Assembly (NCBI GenBank): GCA_017447265.1 | Contig: JAFSOA010000001.1 | Coordinates: 124,001 to 188,000, forward strand | Length of the DNA stretch: 64,000 bases | Direction of reading: 5' to 3' | Origin: Bacteroidales bacterium | GTDB lineage: Bacteria > Bacteroidota > Bacteroidia > Bacteroidales > UBA932 | Shown: one piece after another, positions 42,762-52,036 of the stretch | Numbering within the stretch: position 1 is the first letter of the stretch | How the letters are laid out: each line of letters starts with the position of its first letter | Program-made: the position numbers and the translations under genes | Notes under the pieces: generated by a model | The model's input: only the letters and a program-made list of their open reading frames with translations | Told to the model about the DNA's origin: nothing | Database searches by the model: none

Positions 42762-43247
42762 TCAGGCTTCTTCCTGTTCGCGGCTTTCCTGGCGGATGCG
42801 GTGGTTGAGCAGGCTGAGGACGCGGAGCAGGTCCTTGCGGTAGCCGTCGACGATCACGGGGCTGCCGGCGGTGTGGAAGGTGACGCGGTCTTCATTCATG
42901 CGGGTCAGGCGCGCATAGGCGCTGCGCTTGACGTAACTCACGCTGTCGGCCTCTTTCTTTTCCGGCACATAGTCCAGCGACTGCATCACCTCGTCGACCA
43001 TTTCGGCATAGTTTGTGAACGGACCGTTGAGGTACAGTTCTTTTTTCTGGAAGCTCAGATAGGGATAGATGGCGGAAATGGCCACGAAGAACAGCGCGAT
43101 CTTGGGCAGCGAGCCTTCCTTGAAGAGGTCGACGAAGCTCAGGCCGGCGGCTTTCTGGCTGGAAAAGAGGAAGATGATGCCGACCATCACAAAAAAGATG
43201 ATGGCAAAGTAAACCAGGTATTTGAGGGAGCGAATCAGGTATCTCAT
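42762..43247 (-). CDS. Hypothetical membrane protein conserved in Bacteroidales
   Basis: 161 residues. Two membrane segments lie at about residues 10-28 and 48-66, then a cytoplasmic domain of about 90 residues (YAEMVDEVMQSLDYVPEKK, DRVTFHTAGSPVIVDGYRK). No enzyme motif. It precedes the DUF2007 gene and is divergent from the coiled-coil protein gene. Confidence 0.65.
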   Translation of the reverse strand: MRYLIRSLKYLVYFAIIFFVMVGIIFLFSSQKAAGLSFVDLFKEGSLPKIALFFVAISAIYPYLSFQKKELYLNGPFTNYAEMVDEVMQSLDYVPEKKEADSVSYVKRSAYARLTRMNEDRVTFHTAGSPVIVDGYRKDLLRVLSLLNHRIRQESREQEEA

Positions 43248-43257
43248 GCGGATTGGG

Positions 43258-43289
43258 ATTGATTATCTTTACAAAATTATATATTTTTG
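43258..43289 (+). promoter_or_regulatory. Promoter for the coiled-coil protein/hemW operon
   Basis: ATTG at 43258-43261, 20 bp, TATTTTTG at 43282-43289. The -7 box is perfect and the -33 box has one mismatch. The leader to the ATG at 43316 is about 20 bases. Confidence 0.6.
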
Positions 43290-43315
43290 CATAAACTTAA
43301 GAAAAAAGTACAGCG

Positions 43316-44248
43316 ATGGAAGAACTTGATGAAGAGATGATCCAGTTTGAAAAAGATCATCCGAGCAAAAGAAGTGACAATGGCGGCGCCAGCAAGTCGA
43401 TGCGCACGGCAGCCATCGCCCTCGGCGCGGTCGCCGCGGTTCTGCTGGTCATCCTGGGTGTGATGATGGTCAAGAAGAACGCCCTGGTGAAAGACCTCAA
43501 TATCGACAAGCAGAACCTGACCAACGAGCTGATCGCCCTTCACGGTGACTACGAGTCCCTGAGCACGACCAACGCCGCGCTCAATGACTCCCTCAACGTC
43601 GAAAAAGTGAAGGTGGAACAGCTGATCGAACGTCTCCAGAAGACAGAGGCCACCAACCGGGCCAAGATACGCCAGTACGAGCAGGAACTCGGTACCTTGC
43701 GTTCCATCATGAAAGGATACATCCGGCAGATCGACTCGCTCAATACTCTCAACACGTCCCTGCGGAACGAGGCTTCCGCCGCCCGCCGGGAAGCGCAGGA
43801 GAGCAAGCGCCAGTATGAAGACCTCCGCTCCACCACCGACGAACTCTCGAAGCTGGCCTCGGCCGGCGCCGTGGTGAAGGGCCGTGGCTTCAACATGGTG
43901 GCCATCAACGAGTCGAACAAGGTCACCGACCGCAGCAGCCGCGCCCGCAAACTGCGCGCCTGCATGAGCTTGATTGAAAACAGCATCGCCGAACGCGGCT
44001 GGCGAACGGTCTACATCCGTGTCAAGGGCCCCGACGATATCCTGATGACCGACGATACGGGCAAGGTCTTTGTCTGCAACGGCGAACAGATGATCTACTC
44101 GGCGCTCCGCGAGGTGGACTACCAGGGCGAGGAGGTGGAGATCTGCATCTACTTCGCCTCTTCGGAGAATTTCGCGAAGGGCAAGTATACGGTCGAATTC
44201 TACACCGACGAGACCAAACTCGGCACGGCTGAGATGATCCTGAAATAA
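43316..44248 (+). CDS. Membrane-anchored coiled-coil protein of unknown function
   Basis: 310 residues. An acidic N-terminal tail is followed by one membrane segment (about residues 32-52). A coiled coil spans about 60-185 (NEASAARREAQESKRQYEDL) and a globular C-terminal domain follows (GRGFNMVAINESNK, WRTVYIRVKGPDDIL, YTVEFYTDETKLG). The topology suggests a periplasmic spacer and a ligand- or partner-binding head. It lies 5 bp before hemW, a pairing that may be transcriptional only. Confidence 0.65.
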   Translation: MEELDEEMIQFEKDHPSKRSDNGGASKSMRTAAIALGAVAAVLLVILGVMMVKKNALVKDLNIDKQNLTNELIALHGDYESLSTTNAALNDSLNVEKVKVEQLIERLQKTEATNRAKIRQYEQELGTLRSIMKGYIRQIDSLNTLNTSLRNEASAARREAQESKRQYEDLRSTTDELSKLASAGAVVKGRGFNMVAINESNKVTDRSSRARKLRACMSLIENSIAERGWRTVYIRVKGPDDILMTDDTGKVFVCNGEQMIYSALREVDYQGEEVEICIYFASSENFAKGKYTVEFYTDETKLGTAEMILK

Positions 44249-44253
44249 GCCCG

Positions 44254-45315
44254 ATGCCGGGGCTTTACGTCCATTTCCCTTTCTGCGCGTCGAAGTGCAG
44301 CTACTGCGACTTCTATGCGCGCGTGCGGAAAGACTGGAACCCTTACGTGGAAGCCCTGCTGCAGGAGATCCGCGAGCGTGCGGTTGAACTGAGCGTCCCC
44401 CCGACGACACTGTATTTCGGCGGGGGGACGCCTTCTTTGCTGCCGCCGGCGCTGCTGGCGCAGGTGGCCGATACTTGCCGGGAGGTCTTTCAGCTGCAGT
44501 CTTTCGAAGAGTTTACGGTCGAGGTCAATCCCGACGACGTGACGCCGGCGCTAGCGGCCGCGCTGCAGGAAATGGACGTCAACCGGGTGAGCATGGGCGT
44601 GCAGTCGTTCCACGATGCGCAGCTGCACTGGATGCGGCGGCGGCACACGGCCGCGCAGGCCGGGGAGGCCTGTGCGACGCTGCGCCGCGCCGGCTTCGAC
44701 AACCTTTCGCTCGACCTGATCTTCGGTTTCGAAGGCCTCTGCGACGCCGACTGGCTCGTGTCGGTCGACCGGGCGCTGGCTCTCGCACCGGCGCATATCT
44801 CCTGTTACCAGATGATGGGCCGCTGGGCCGACGCCGACGAAGAACGCTGCCGTCGGCAGTATACGCTGCTGCAGGAGCGCCTGGCCGCCGCCGGCTTCGA
44901 GCAGTATGAGATCTCGAACTATGCCCGTCCTGGCTTTGCTTCGCGCCACAACAGCGCCTATTGGTCACGGGAACCCTACCTGGGCTTCGGCGCCGGTGCA
45001 CATTCCTTCGATGGCAGTCGGCTGCGAAGCTGGAACACGCCGGACATCGACGCCTATATCGCCGGGCGGCCGCACGGCAGCGAGAGCCTTTCCGACAAAG
45101 AAGTGCTGGAAGAGAAACTGATGCTGGGTCTGCGGACCACCCGCGGCCTGGCCCTGGCGTCGCTTTCCGACGCGGAGCTCGCTTCCCTGAAAAAAACGAC
45201 CCTGGAGGAACTCTCCAGGGCCGGTAAACTCATTGTCACGCCAGATTGTATCCGCATCCCGAGGGAAGAACTCTTCGTCTCGGACGACATCATCTGCCGG
45301 ATTATCCCAGCATAG
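44254..45315 (+). CDS. hemW: HemW-like radical SAM heme chaperone
   Basis: 353 residues. HFPFCASKCSYCDFYAR holds the CxxxCxxC cluster plus the following Cys typical of HemW/HemN-like proteins. YFGGGTPSLLPP and VEVNPDD are the SAM-contacting motifs. HemW delivers heme to respiratory proteins, which fits the adjacent cytochrome b gene. Its stop overlaps the convergent sdhC by 14 bp. Confidence 0.92.
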   Translation: MPGLYVHFPFCASKCSYCDFYARVRKDWNPYVEALLQEIRERAVELSVPPTTLYFGGGTPSLLPPALLAQVADTCREVFQLQSFEEFTVEVNPDDVTPALAAALQEMDVNRVSMGVQSFHDAQLHWMRRRHTAAQAGEACATLRRAGFDNLSLDLIFGFEGLCDADWLVSVDRALALAPAHISCYQMMGRWADADEERCRRQYTLLQERLAAAGFEQYEISNYARPGFASRHNSAYWSREPYLGFGAGAHSFDGSRLRSWNTPDIDAYIAGRPHGSESLSDKEVLEEKLMLGLRTTRGLALASLSDAELASLKKTTLEELSRAGKLIVTPDCIRIPREELFVSDDIICRIIPA

Positions 45316-46000
45316 GCGTGTAAGGCACAAGGCCGCAAAGGCCATTGGCCTTGAGGAAGGCGTAGACGGCCACGACGGTGAAGCCCAGAATCACGATCGT
45401 CACATACGCGCAGGTGATCACCTTCAGGCGTTTATACCAGATCTGGTTGTTCCAGCCGATGGTCTGGAGTGCGCTCCAGAATCCATGGGTGAGGTGGAAC
45501 CACAGGGCCGCGAACCAGATGAGGTAGAGGCAGAGGTTGTACCACTTGCCGAAGACGGCTTCCATCAGCATATACGGATCGGCTTCTTCACCGCCGAGCC
45601 AGTTCTGCAACTGCATCTTGGCCCAGAACTGGGACAGGTGCAGGATGATGAAGCAGAGCACGATGACGCCGAGCACGAACATATTGCGGGCTGCCCAGGA
45701 GTCGGTCTTGGCTTTGTTGGACACTTCGTAGCGCTGCTCGCCGCGTGCCTTGCGGTTGCCGATGGTCAGGATGAAGGCATACACGATATGGATCAGGAAG
45801 CCAGCCGCCAGGACAGGGACCACGACGTTGACCCAGCCCATGGAGAGAATCTCGCAGATGGTGCCGTAAACCTTGCTGTCCGGGTCGAACACATAGGTCA
45901 GGTTCATCACCATGTGGAAGGTGAGGAAGAGGATAAGGAAAAGACCGCTGATGCTCATGATCAGCTTCTTCCCGATAGATGATTTGAATATGCTTGCCAT
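45302..46000 (-). CDS. Succinate dehydrogenase/fumarate reductase cytochrome b subunit
   Basis: 232 residues with five membrane segments. Candidate heme-ligand histidines occur in LTFHMVMNL, GFLIHIVYAF, IILHLSQFW and WFHLTHGFW, as in di-heme B-type cytochrome b subunits. In other Bacteroidales, this gene heads an sdhCAB/frdCAB operon; here the next gene downstream is hemW on the opposite strand, so the flavoprotein and iron-sulfur subunits are not adjacent. Confidence 0.92.
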   Translation of the reverse strand: MASIFKSSIGKKLIMSISGLFLILFLTFHMVMNLTYVFDPDSKVYGTICEILSMGWVNVVVPVLAAGFLIHIVYAFILTIGNRKARGEQRYEVSNKAKTDSWAARNMFVLGVIVLCFIILHLSQFWAKMQLQNWLGGEEADPYMLMEAVFGKWYNLCLYLIWFAALWFHLTHGFWSALQTIGWNNQIWYKRLKVITCAYVTIVILGFTVVAVYAFLKANGLCGLVPYTPMLG

Positions 46001-46044
46001 AGTTTGCGTTTATGATTTTTCTTGTAAAAATCGCTTTAATTATG

Positions 46045-46075
46045 CAAAGATAATCTGAAACTTGATAAAATCATA
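46045..46075 (-). promoter_or_regulatory. Promoter of the cytochrome b gene
   Basis: On the minus strand, TATG (complement of 46072-46075), 19 bp, then TATCTTTG (complement of 46045-46052). The -7 box is perfect and the -33 has one mismatch. It overlaps the pyrH promoter on the other strand. Confidence 0.6.
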
Positions 46076-46092
46076 ATTATTGGCTACTTTTG
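46061..46092 (+). promoter_or_regulatory. Promoter of pyrH, ending at the start codon
   Basis: CTTG at 46061-46064, 20 bp, TACTTTTG at 46085-46092. The start site expected about 7 bases after the box falls at the ATG (46097-46099), so the transcript may be leaderless. Confidence 0.6.
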
Positions 46093-46096
46093 TTGT

Positions 46097-46807
46097 ATGA
46101 AATATCGTAGAATTCTCCTCAAACTGAGTGGCGAGGCCATCGGCGGCCCGGATGGCGTCGGCCTCAACGAGCATGTCATGGAAGCCTATGCCCGGCAGAT
46201 CGCCGCGGTGGTCAAACAGGGCGCCCAGGTCGCCATCGTCATCGGCGGCGGCAACATCTTCCGGGGCCTGAGCGGCACGCAGCGCGGCTTCGACCGCGTC
46301 CGGGGCGACCAGATGGGCATGCTGGCCACGGTCATCAACAGCATCGGCCTGTCCCTCTCGCTGCGCAACGCCGGCCTGAAAGCGGAAGTCTTCACCTCCA
46401 CGCCGATGCGTCCCATGGCCAAATATTATATGCGTGACGAAGTCAACGAATACCTGGAAAACGGGGGCGTGGCCCTGATCGCCGGCGGCACCGGCAATCC
46501 TTTCTTCACCACCGACTCCGCCGCCGCCCTGCGCGCCTGCGAGCTCCGCTGCGATGCCCTGCTCAAAGGCACGAAAGTTGATGGCGTGTACGACGCCGAT
46601 CCCGTGAAGCACCCCGAAGCCAAACGCTACGAGACACTTACCTTCGACAAGGCGATTGCCGACAACCTCAAAGTGATGGACCAGACGGCTTTCACCCTGT
46701 GCAAGGAAAACGACATGCCGATCATCGTCTTCAACATGAACGACGAAGGCACGCTCGAAAAAGTCGTGGAAGGCAACGGACGCTGCACTGTGCTCAGCAA
46801 CAAATAA
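46097..46807 (+). CDS. pyrH: UMP kinase
   Basis: 236 residues beginning MKYRRILLKLSGEAIGG, the standard start for the family. GGGNIFRG and DQMGMLATVIN are the nucleotide- and UMP-binding motifs, and LLKGTKVDGVYDADP is also typical. Cytoplasmic hexamer converting UMP to UDP. The stop codon abuts the frr start with no gap, a conserved pyrH-frr pair. Confidence 0.97.
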   Translation: MKYRRILLKLSGEAIGGPDGVGLNEHVMEAYARQIAAVVKQGAQVAIVIGGGNIFRGLSGTQRGFDRVRGDQMGMLATVINSIGLSLSLRNAGLKAEVFTSTPMRPMAKYYMRDEVNEYLENGGVALIAGGTGNPFFTTDSAAALRACELRCDALLKGTKVDGVYDADPVKHPEAKRYETLTFDKAIADNLKVMDQTAFTLCKENDMPIIVFNMNDEGTLEKVVEGNGRCTVLSNK

Positions 46808-47383
46808 ATGACTAGCGATATGATTGAAAAGGCAAGAACCGTGATCGACGCCGCCAAGGACAAGATGCAGAGCGCCGTCACCTATCTGGACGAAGATCTC
46901 AAAACCTACCGGGCCGGCAAGGCCAACCCGGCGGTCTTCAACAGTGTCGTGGTCAACTATTACGGGACCATGACCCCCATTCCGCAAGTGGCCAGCATCA
47001 GCACGCCCGATGCCAAGACCATGCTCATCCAGCCGTGGGACCGCAACCTCATCCACCCGGTGGAGAAGGCCATCATGGACGCCAACCTGGGCTTCACGCC
47101 CCAGAACAACGGAGAGGTGATCCGCATCAACATCCCGGCCCTCACCGAGGAGCGCCGCAAGGAGCTGGTGAAGAAGGCCCGCACGGCCGGCGAGAACGCG
47201 AAGGTCGGCGTGCGCAACGCCCGTCGCGACGCCATCGACACCCTCAAGAAACTCCAGAAGGAAGGTCTTCCTGAGGATACCGAAAAGGATTTCGAGGACG
47301 AGGTCCAGAAGTGCACCGACAACTTCATCAAGAAAATCGACGAGATCCTCGTCGCCAAGGAAAAAGAAGTGATGACGGTGTAA
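46808..47383 (+). CDS. frr: Ribosome recycling factor
   Basis: 191 residues. TYRAGKANPAVFNSVVVNYYG and IRINIPALTEERRKELVKKA are family signatures, with the three-helix bundle completed by the C-terminal helix. It splits post-termination ribosomes with EF-G. An internal ATG at 46820 (MIEKARTVID) could also be the start; the first ATG directly follows the pyrH stop. Confidence 0.96.
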   Translation: MTSDMIEKARTVIDAAKDKMQSAVTYLDEDLKTYRAGKANPAVFNSVVVNYYGTMTPIPQVASISTPDAKTMLIQPWDRNLIHPVEKAIMDANLGFTPQNNGEVIRINIPALTEERRKELVKKARTAGENAKVGVRNARRDAIDTLKKLQKEGLPEDTEKDFEDEVQKCTDNFIKKIDEILVAKEKEVMTV

Positions 47384-47400
47384 CCCCTTTCTCCGTAAAA

Positions 47401-47439
47401 CAAGCAGAGGCGCTTACCGAAGGTAGGCGCCTCTGCTTG
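47401..47439. terminator. Bidirectional hairpin between frr and the DUF6565 gene
   Basis: CAAGCAGAGGCGC (47401-47413) pairs with GCGCCTCTGCTTG (47427-47439), a 13-bp perfect stem. The loop contains a further small stem, TACC/GGTA. There is no long T run; it is placed between two convergent genes. Confidence 0.75.
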
Positions 47440-47456
47440 TGTAGGGAGTAGCGCAA

Positions 47457-47858
47457 TTATTCTTTCTTCTCGCCATCAGGATTGGTCAGCAGGGTTTTGA
47501 AGAAAGTGCCCAGGTCTTCGAAGAACTCGGGAATCTGCCTGGCGAAACCATTGACGGCGTCGATGGCGGATTTGACACCCGATTTCGTGACCAGCGCCAC
47601 ATACTTGGAGATGTCGGTGCGGATCTGCTTCTGCGCTTCTTCGCTGTAGGACGACATGTTCTCCTTGAACTCGTTGACCATCTGTTCGAACTTCGTGTTG
47701 GCTTTGTCCCAGTCTTCTTCAGAATAGGAAGCACAATCCTTCTCTACTTTTTCGACGAACGAATCGAAACGCTTCGGGAGCGTCTCCGTCTTGTCACAGG
47801 CCGTGAACAGCAGCATGAAGGCCGCTGCGACGAGCGTAAATACTAAGGTTTTTTTCAT
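47457..47858 (-). CDS. Small helical lipoprotein (DUF6565-like)
   Basis: 133 residues; signal with lipobox LLFTAC (Cys about 21). The mature part is helical, with FDSFVEKVEKDCASYSEEDW and the match to DUF6565-type Bacteroidales lipoproteins. No catalytic residues are apparent. It is 36 bp downstream of the AGCS symporter gene. Confidence 0.7.
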   Translation of the reverse strand: MKKTLVFTLVAAAFMLLFTACDKTETLPKRFDSFVEKVEKDCASYSEEDWDKANTKFEQMVNEFKENMSSYSEEAQKQIRTDISKYVALVTKSGVKSAIDAVNGFARQIPEFFEDLGTFFKTLLTNPDGEKKE

Positions 47859-47894
47859 AATAATTTGTTTTATTAAGTTATTGGTTCATAGTTT

Positions 47895-49310
47895 TCAATC
47901 CCAGCCTTCCAGTTCCAGGTCCGGCAGGGTTTCGCGCCGGAAAACGGGATTCTGGCCGGCTTTTTTCTGGGCCCGGTAGTCGTCGAGCAGGCGGAAGGCA
48001 TACTTGCTCAGCCGCGCGATCGCGTAGAGGTTGCAGGCCGTCAGCAGCGCCATGAAAAGGTCGCCGAGGCTCCAGACCAGGTCGAGGCTGGCCAGGGCGC
48101 CGAAGATGACCATCACGCCGCCGGACAGCAGCCGGTACACGGTGATCACCCATTTCTTCCGGGTCAGGAAATGGATGTTCGCAGCGCCGTAATAGTAATT
48201 GCCGATAATGCTCGAGTAGGCGAAGAGGAGGATCGCCACCGCCACGAAGATGCTGCCGAAGCGGCCTATCTCGGACTCCAGGGCTGCCTGCGTCAGCGCG
48301 ATGCCGTTCAGGCCCCCCTGCGTCTCCACGCCGCTGAACAGGATGATGAACGCCGTACAGCTGCAGACCACCAGCGTGTCGGTGAACACGCCGAGCGCCT
48401 GGATGAGCCCCTGCTTGACGGGATGGCTGGTGCTGGCGGTCGCGGCCACGTTCGGGGCGGACCCTTCGCCGGCCTCGTTCGAGAAAAGGCCGCGCTTGAT
48501 GCCGTTCATCAGCGTGGCGCCGATGCCGCCGCCGGCAATCTGCGTGATGCCGAACGCATCCTTGACGATCAGTGTGAAGACCTGCGGAATCAGGTCGAGG
48601 TGCCGGCAGATGACAAACAGGGCGAGGATCAGGTACCCGATAGCCATCACGGGCACGAGGATGCTGCTGACCTTGGCGATGCGGTGGATGCCGCCGAAAA
48701 TGACCACCAGCGACAAAAGCGCCAGAGCGATGCCTGCCACCATCGGATTGAGGCCGAAGGCCACGTTGAGGGCACTGCAGATGGTGTTGCTCTGGATGGA
48801 ATTGTACGAAAGGCCGAAGGTCAGGGAAATCAGGACGGCGAAGAGGGCGGCGAGCCAGGGCTGCCTGAGGCCTTTCAGGATATAATAGGCCGGACCGCCG
48901 ATGAAGGAATGGCGGCCCCGCTGCTTGAAGAGCTGCGCGAGGGTCGATTCCACGAAGGCCGAGGCCGAGCCGAGCAGGGCGATGATCCACATCCAGAACA
49001 CGGCGCCCGGTCCGCCGACCGCGATGGCGGTGGCCACACCGGCCAGGTTGCCCGTGCCCACGCGCGTGGCGACCGACACGGCAAAGGCCTGGAACGAGGA
49101 GATGTGCTTCTGGCCGCCATGCCGCCCGGTGGAGTCGCCCAGCAGGCGGAACATCTCGCCGATCATGCGGAACTGGACCCCGCGGGAACGCAGGGTAAAG
49201 TACAGGGCACAGCCGATGAGCAGGGCGATCAGGATATAGCTCCAAAGAAAATCGTTGGAGGCCGTCACCACACGGTTCAACCAGCTGTCGGCAGAGAAGA
49301 GATCGGACAT
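47895..49310 (-). CDS. AGCS-family alanine/glycine:cation symporter
   Basis: 471 residues, ten or more membrane segments. GTGNLAGVATAIAVGGPGAVFWM is the family signature near residue 80, with NEAGEGSAPNVAATA and GLFSNEAG in the later conserved loop. Sodium-coupled uptake of alanine or glycine at the inner membrane. Confidence 0.94.
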   Translation of the reverse strand: MSDLFSADSWLNRVVTASNDFLWSYILIALLIGCALYFTLRSRGVQFRMIGEMFRLLGDSTGRHGGQKHISSFQAFAVSVATRVGTGNLAGVATAIAVGGPGAVFWMWIIALLGSASAFVESTLAQLFKQRGRHSFIGGPAYYILKGLRQPWLAALFAVLISLTFGLSYNSIQSNTICSALNVAFGLNPMVAGIALALLSLVVIFGGIHRIAKVSSILVPVMAIGYLILALFVICRHLDLIPQVFTLIVKDAFGITQIAGGGIGATLMNGIKRGLFSNEAGEGSAPNVAATASTSHPVKQGLIQALGVFTDTLVVCSCTAFIILFSGVETQGGLNGIALTQAALESEIGRFGSIFVAVAILLFAYSSIIGNYYYGAANIHFLTRKKWVITVYRLLSGGVMVIFGALASLDLVWSLGDLFMALLTACNLYAIARLSKYAFRLLDDYRAQKKAGQNPVFRRETLPDLELEGWD

Positions 49311-49382
49311 GGCTTTTTTCGCGGAACACGTAAAATTACAAATTTTCGCGCCGAATCGGAAAAATGCCGCAAAAAGTGATGC

Positions 49383-51110
49383 CTATTCAGCCGTGATGAC
49401 CATCTCGCAGGCGGCGCAGTCGAAGTGGAGGCGGAGCCGGTTTTTCTGGTTGACGAGGAAGAGCGGCTGGGTTCGGGGCTGCGCCCCGTCACACAATCCC
49501 AGTTCCCAGCGGATGCAGTAGCGGCTGCGGAGCAGTTCGGACGGAATGCCGAGCGTCGAATGGTTGAGCATGCCGGCGCCGGGACGGGGCGTATGCGGAA
49601 CGGCCAAGCGCGGCCGTGCTTCCAGCTTCTCCTGCAGCGCAGCGGCCAGGTCGCGGCGGATCTGGTTGAGGAAGGCCGCAGGATAGAAGCGCACCGGGTC
49701 GGCCGAGAGCTTCCGCACGGAGAAGGCGAAAGGCCCTGTGTGCTTGCCCATCTGCCGGCGCAGGCTCTCGAGCGCCACGTCGGGTTTGTCGGCCAGTGGT
49801 GCCTCGTCGGCGAAGCGCTGCACGACGGAAACCCCCTGCGATGAAGCAGTCACCTCGGTCCGGCCCCCTTGCGAATTCCAGTCGAGCGCCACGTCGAGCA
49901 CCCGCCTGGGCATGTTCTTCTCAAGCTCCCGCTCAAAGCGGATGTCCAGGTTGCGGTAGACCCGCATGCCGGGCGTCAGGCCCGAAGCGTCGCGCAGCGT
50001 CACGCGCCGGCCCTCGGCCAGTTCGACCCGTGCGCCCGTCACCGCATCGCCCTTTCCGACGAAGGAAAGCCCGTCTCCGTTGGCCAGCGGCTTCGTGCCG
50101 GAAATCTCCACGCTGCGGCCCCGCACGGAAACGACTTCGCCGATGGGCTCGCCCAGGGCCTTGGCGGCCTCTTCGCTGCGCATTTTCGCTCGCGGACGCC
50201 TGTCCGGGCCGGCATCTGTGAACGCCGCCGTCCAGCCGCGGGTGAAGGTCCGGTCGGGATCGGGCGTGAAACCACCCTCCAGCCGTCCGGCCGAGGCCGC
50301 CGCATACGCCGGATGCGTCGCCAGATAGTCGTCTATCACGCCGCGGTAGTGCCGCACCACATTTTTCACGTAGGATGCATTTTTCAGCCGGCCTTCGATC
50401 TTGAAGGAAGTGACGCCGGCGGCCACCAGGTCCGGCAGCTGCGCGTCGAGCCGCAGGTCGCGGGGGGAGAGCAGCGGCTGGTCGCGGACAAGCACCCGCC
50501 CGCCGGCGTCGACCAGGTCGTAGCGCGACCGGCAGGCTTGTGCGCAGACGCCGCGGTTGGCGCTGCGGCCCGTGAGCTGCTGGCTCAGGTAGCACTGTCC
50601 GCTGTAACCCACACAGATGGCGCCGTGGATGAAGCACTCCAGCTCGCAGGACACGGCGGCGCGGATGGCGCGGATCTGTGCCAGCGTGAGCTGGCGCTCC
50701 AGCACCAGGCGCGAAAAGCCCAGGGCCTCCAGTTCGCGGGCCCGCTCCGGCGTGCGGATGGCTGTCTGGGTGGAAGCGTGCAGCTCCACGGGCGGCAGCG
50801 CTCCCTCGAGCAGCCGCAGATCCTGGATGATGAACACGTCGACACCCGCTTCATACAAGTCCTGCATCAACTGCCGGGCCTGCGCGAACTCCGTGTCTTC
50901 CAGCAGCGTGTTGACCGTGGCGTGGACCCTGGCGCCGTACAGGTGCGCGTGGCGGCACAGCCGGGCGATGTCCTCGACCGGGTTGCCCGCCGCCGCGCGG
51001 GCGCCGAACGAAGGTCCCGCAATATAAACGGCATCGGCACCACAGTCGATGGCTGCGATGCCGATATCCGCGTTCCTCGCGGGTGCGAGAAGTTCAAGAT
51101 TTAGTTGCAC
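49383..51110 (-). CDS. U32-family protein (RlhA/TrhP-like)
   Basis: 575 residues from a GTG start (51108-51110) that overlaps the end of the TPR gene by 10 bp. ELLAPARNADIGIAAIDCGADAVYI (quoted in part) opens the barrel, and ECFIHGAICVGYSGQCYLS is the U32 signature with the Cys residues that bind Fe-S. The C terminus has an extra domain with further cysteines (FDCAACEM). Members hydroxylate 23S rRNA (RlhA) or tRNA U34 (TrhP); earlier annotation as collagenase is doubtful. Which RNA is used here cannot be told. Confidence 0.85.
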   Translation of the reverse strand: MQLNLELLAPARNADIGIAAIDCGADAVYIAGPSFGARAAAGNPVEDIARLCRHAHLYGARVHATVNTLLEDTEFAQARQLMQDLYEAGVDVFIIQDLRLLEGALPPVELHASTQTAIRTPERARELEALGFSRLVLERQLTLAQIRAIRAAVSCELECFIHGAICVGYSGQCYLSQQLTGRSANRGVCAQACRSRYDLVDAGGRVLVRDQPLLSPRDLRLDAQLPDLVAAGVTSFKIEGRLKNASYVKNVVRHYRGVIDDYLATHPAYAAASAGRLEGGFTPDPDRTFTRGWTAAFTDAGPDRRPRAKMRSEEAAKALGEPIGEVVSVRGRSVEISGTKPLANGDGLSFVGKGDAVTGARVELAEGRRVTLRDASGLTPGMRVYRNLDIRFERELEKNMPRRVLDVALDWNSQGGRTEVTASSQGVSVVQRFADEAPLADKPDVALESLRRQMGKHTGPFAFSVRKLSADPVRFYPAAFLNQIRRDLAAALQEKLEARPRLAVPHTPRPGAGMLNHSTLGIPSELLRSRYCIRWELGLCDGAQPRTQPLFLVNQKNRLRLHFDCAACEMVITAE

Positions 51111-52036
51111 TTGAGCGTGGTGATCTGATAGCGGGCAGCTTCACCCCATTTGGGGTCCTGTGCAATCTGTTTGAAGTAGCCGCAAGCTTTGGCATTGTCG
51201 CCGGCGCCCACGAGGGCCGTACCGAGCTGATACATGATCTGGGCCTTGTCGGCGGCCTTGGGGTTCATCGAGAGATAAGCCTCGAAAGCGTCGGCAGCCA
51301 CTTTGTTCTGTTTGAGCGAGAGGGCGCTGATGCCGATGATCTTCTCGGCGTTGGCGTTGTCGACATACTCGGTCGATTTCTGGGCGTTTTCAAGTGCACC
51401 CTTCATGTCCTTGGCTTTCTGGCAGGCCACGGCTTTCTTCACATAGATGTTGGAGAGCTGCTTGGCAGCGGCTTCTTCCTGGCCGTTCTCGGTAGCGAGC
51501 TCGAAGGACTTGATGGCGTCGTCGGCCTTGCCCTGAGCGGCGAGGGCCTGACCCTTGCGGAGGTGTGCCTGGCCGTTGGTGGGATCGGCGTCGATCACTT
51601 TCTGGTAGCCGGCCACGGCGGCTTCATAATCCTTGGCGTTGAGGGCCTGGTTGGCGTCGGCCATCAGGATCTGCGGGATCAGTGCTTTGGCTTCTTCCAC
51701 CACCTCGGTGTCGCCGAAAGCTTCACCTTTCTCTATGGCTTTCTTGAACTGGTCGACAGCCTCGTCCAGCTTCTTTTCGTTGACGAATTCCTTGCCCAGG
51801 GAGACATACAGCTTGGGGATGATGCCTTTGCACTGGTCAGCGATTTCAGCGCCTTCGGAGCCGAGTTTGCTGGCCATGTCCAGGGCCTGCTCGAACAGCG
51901 AGATCGCCTCGGCCTTATTGTTGTCGATTGCGGCGGCAGCGTTGTTGTAAATTTCTGTAGCTTTCTCCAAATCCTGAGCTGCAGCGATGCCCAACGAACA
52001 GAGGGCGACCAAGAGGGTAACGAAAATCTTTTTCAT
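51101..52036 (-). CDS. Secreted TPR-repeat protein
   Basis: 311 residues; signal peptide MKKIFVTLLVALCSLGIAAAQ. At least six TPR-type helix pairs (AISLFEQALDMASKLG, AVDQFKKAIEKGEAFG, AVAGYQKVIDADPTNGQAHLR, AIKSFELATENG, GACGYFK-type last repeat). Likely a periplasmic scaffold. The stop is inside the start region of the U32 gene, so the two are co-translated. Confidence 0.8.
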   Translation of the reverse strand: MKKIFVTLLVALCSLGIAAAQDLEKATEIYNNAAAAIDNNKAEAISLFEQALDMASKLGSEGAEIADQCKGIIPKLYVSLGKEFVNEKKLDEAVDQFKKAIEKGEAFGDTEVVEEAKALIPQILMADANQALNAKDYEAAVAGYQKVIDADPTNGQAHLRKGQALAAQGKADDAIKSFELATENGQEEAAAKQLSNIYVKKAVACQKAKDMKGALENAQKSTEYVDNANAEKIIGISALSLKQNKVAADAFEAYLSMNPKAADKAQIMYQLGTALVGAGDNAKACGYFKQIAQDPKWGEAARYQITTLKCN

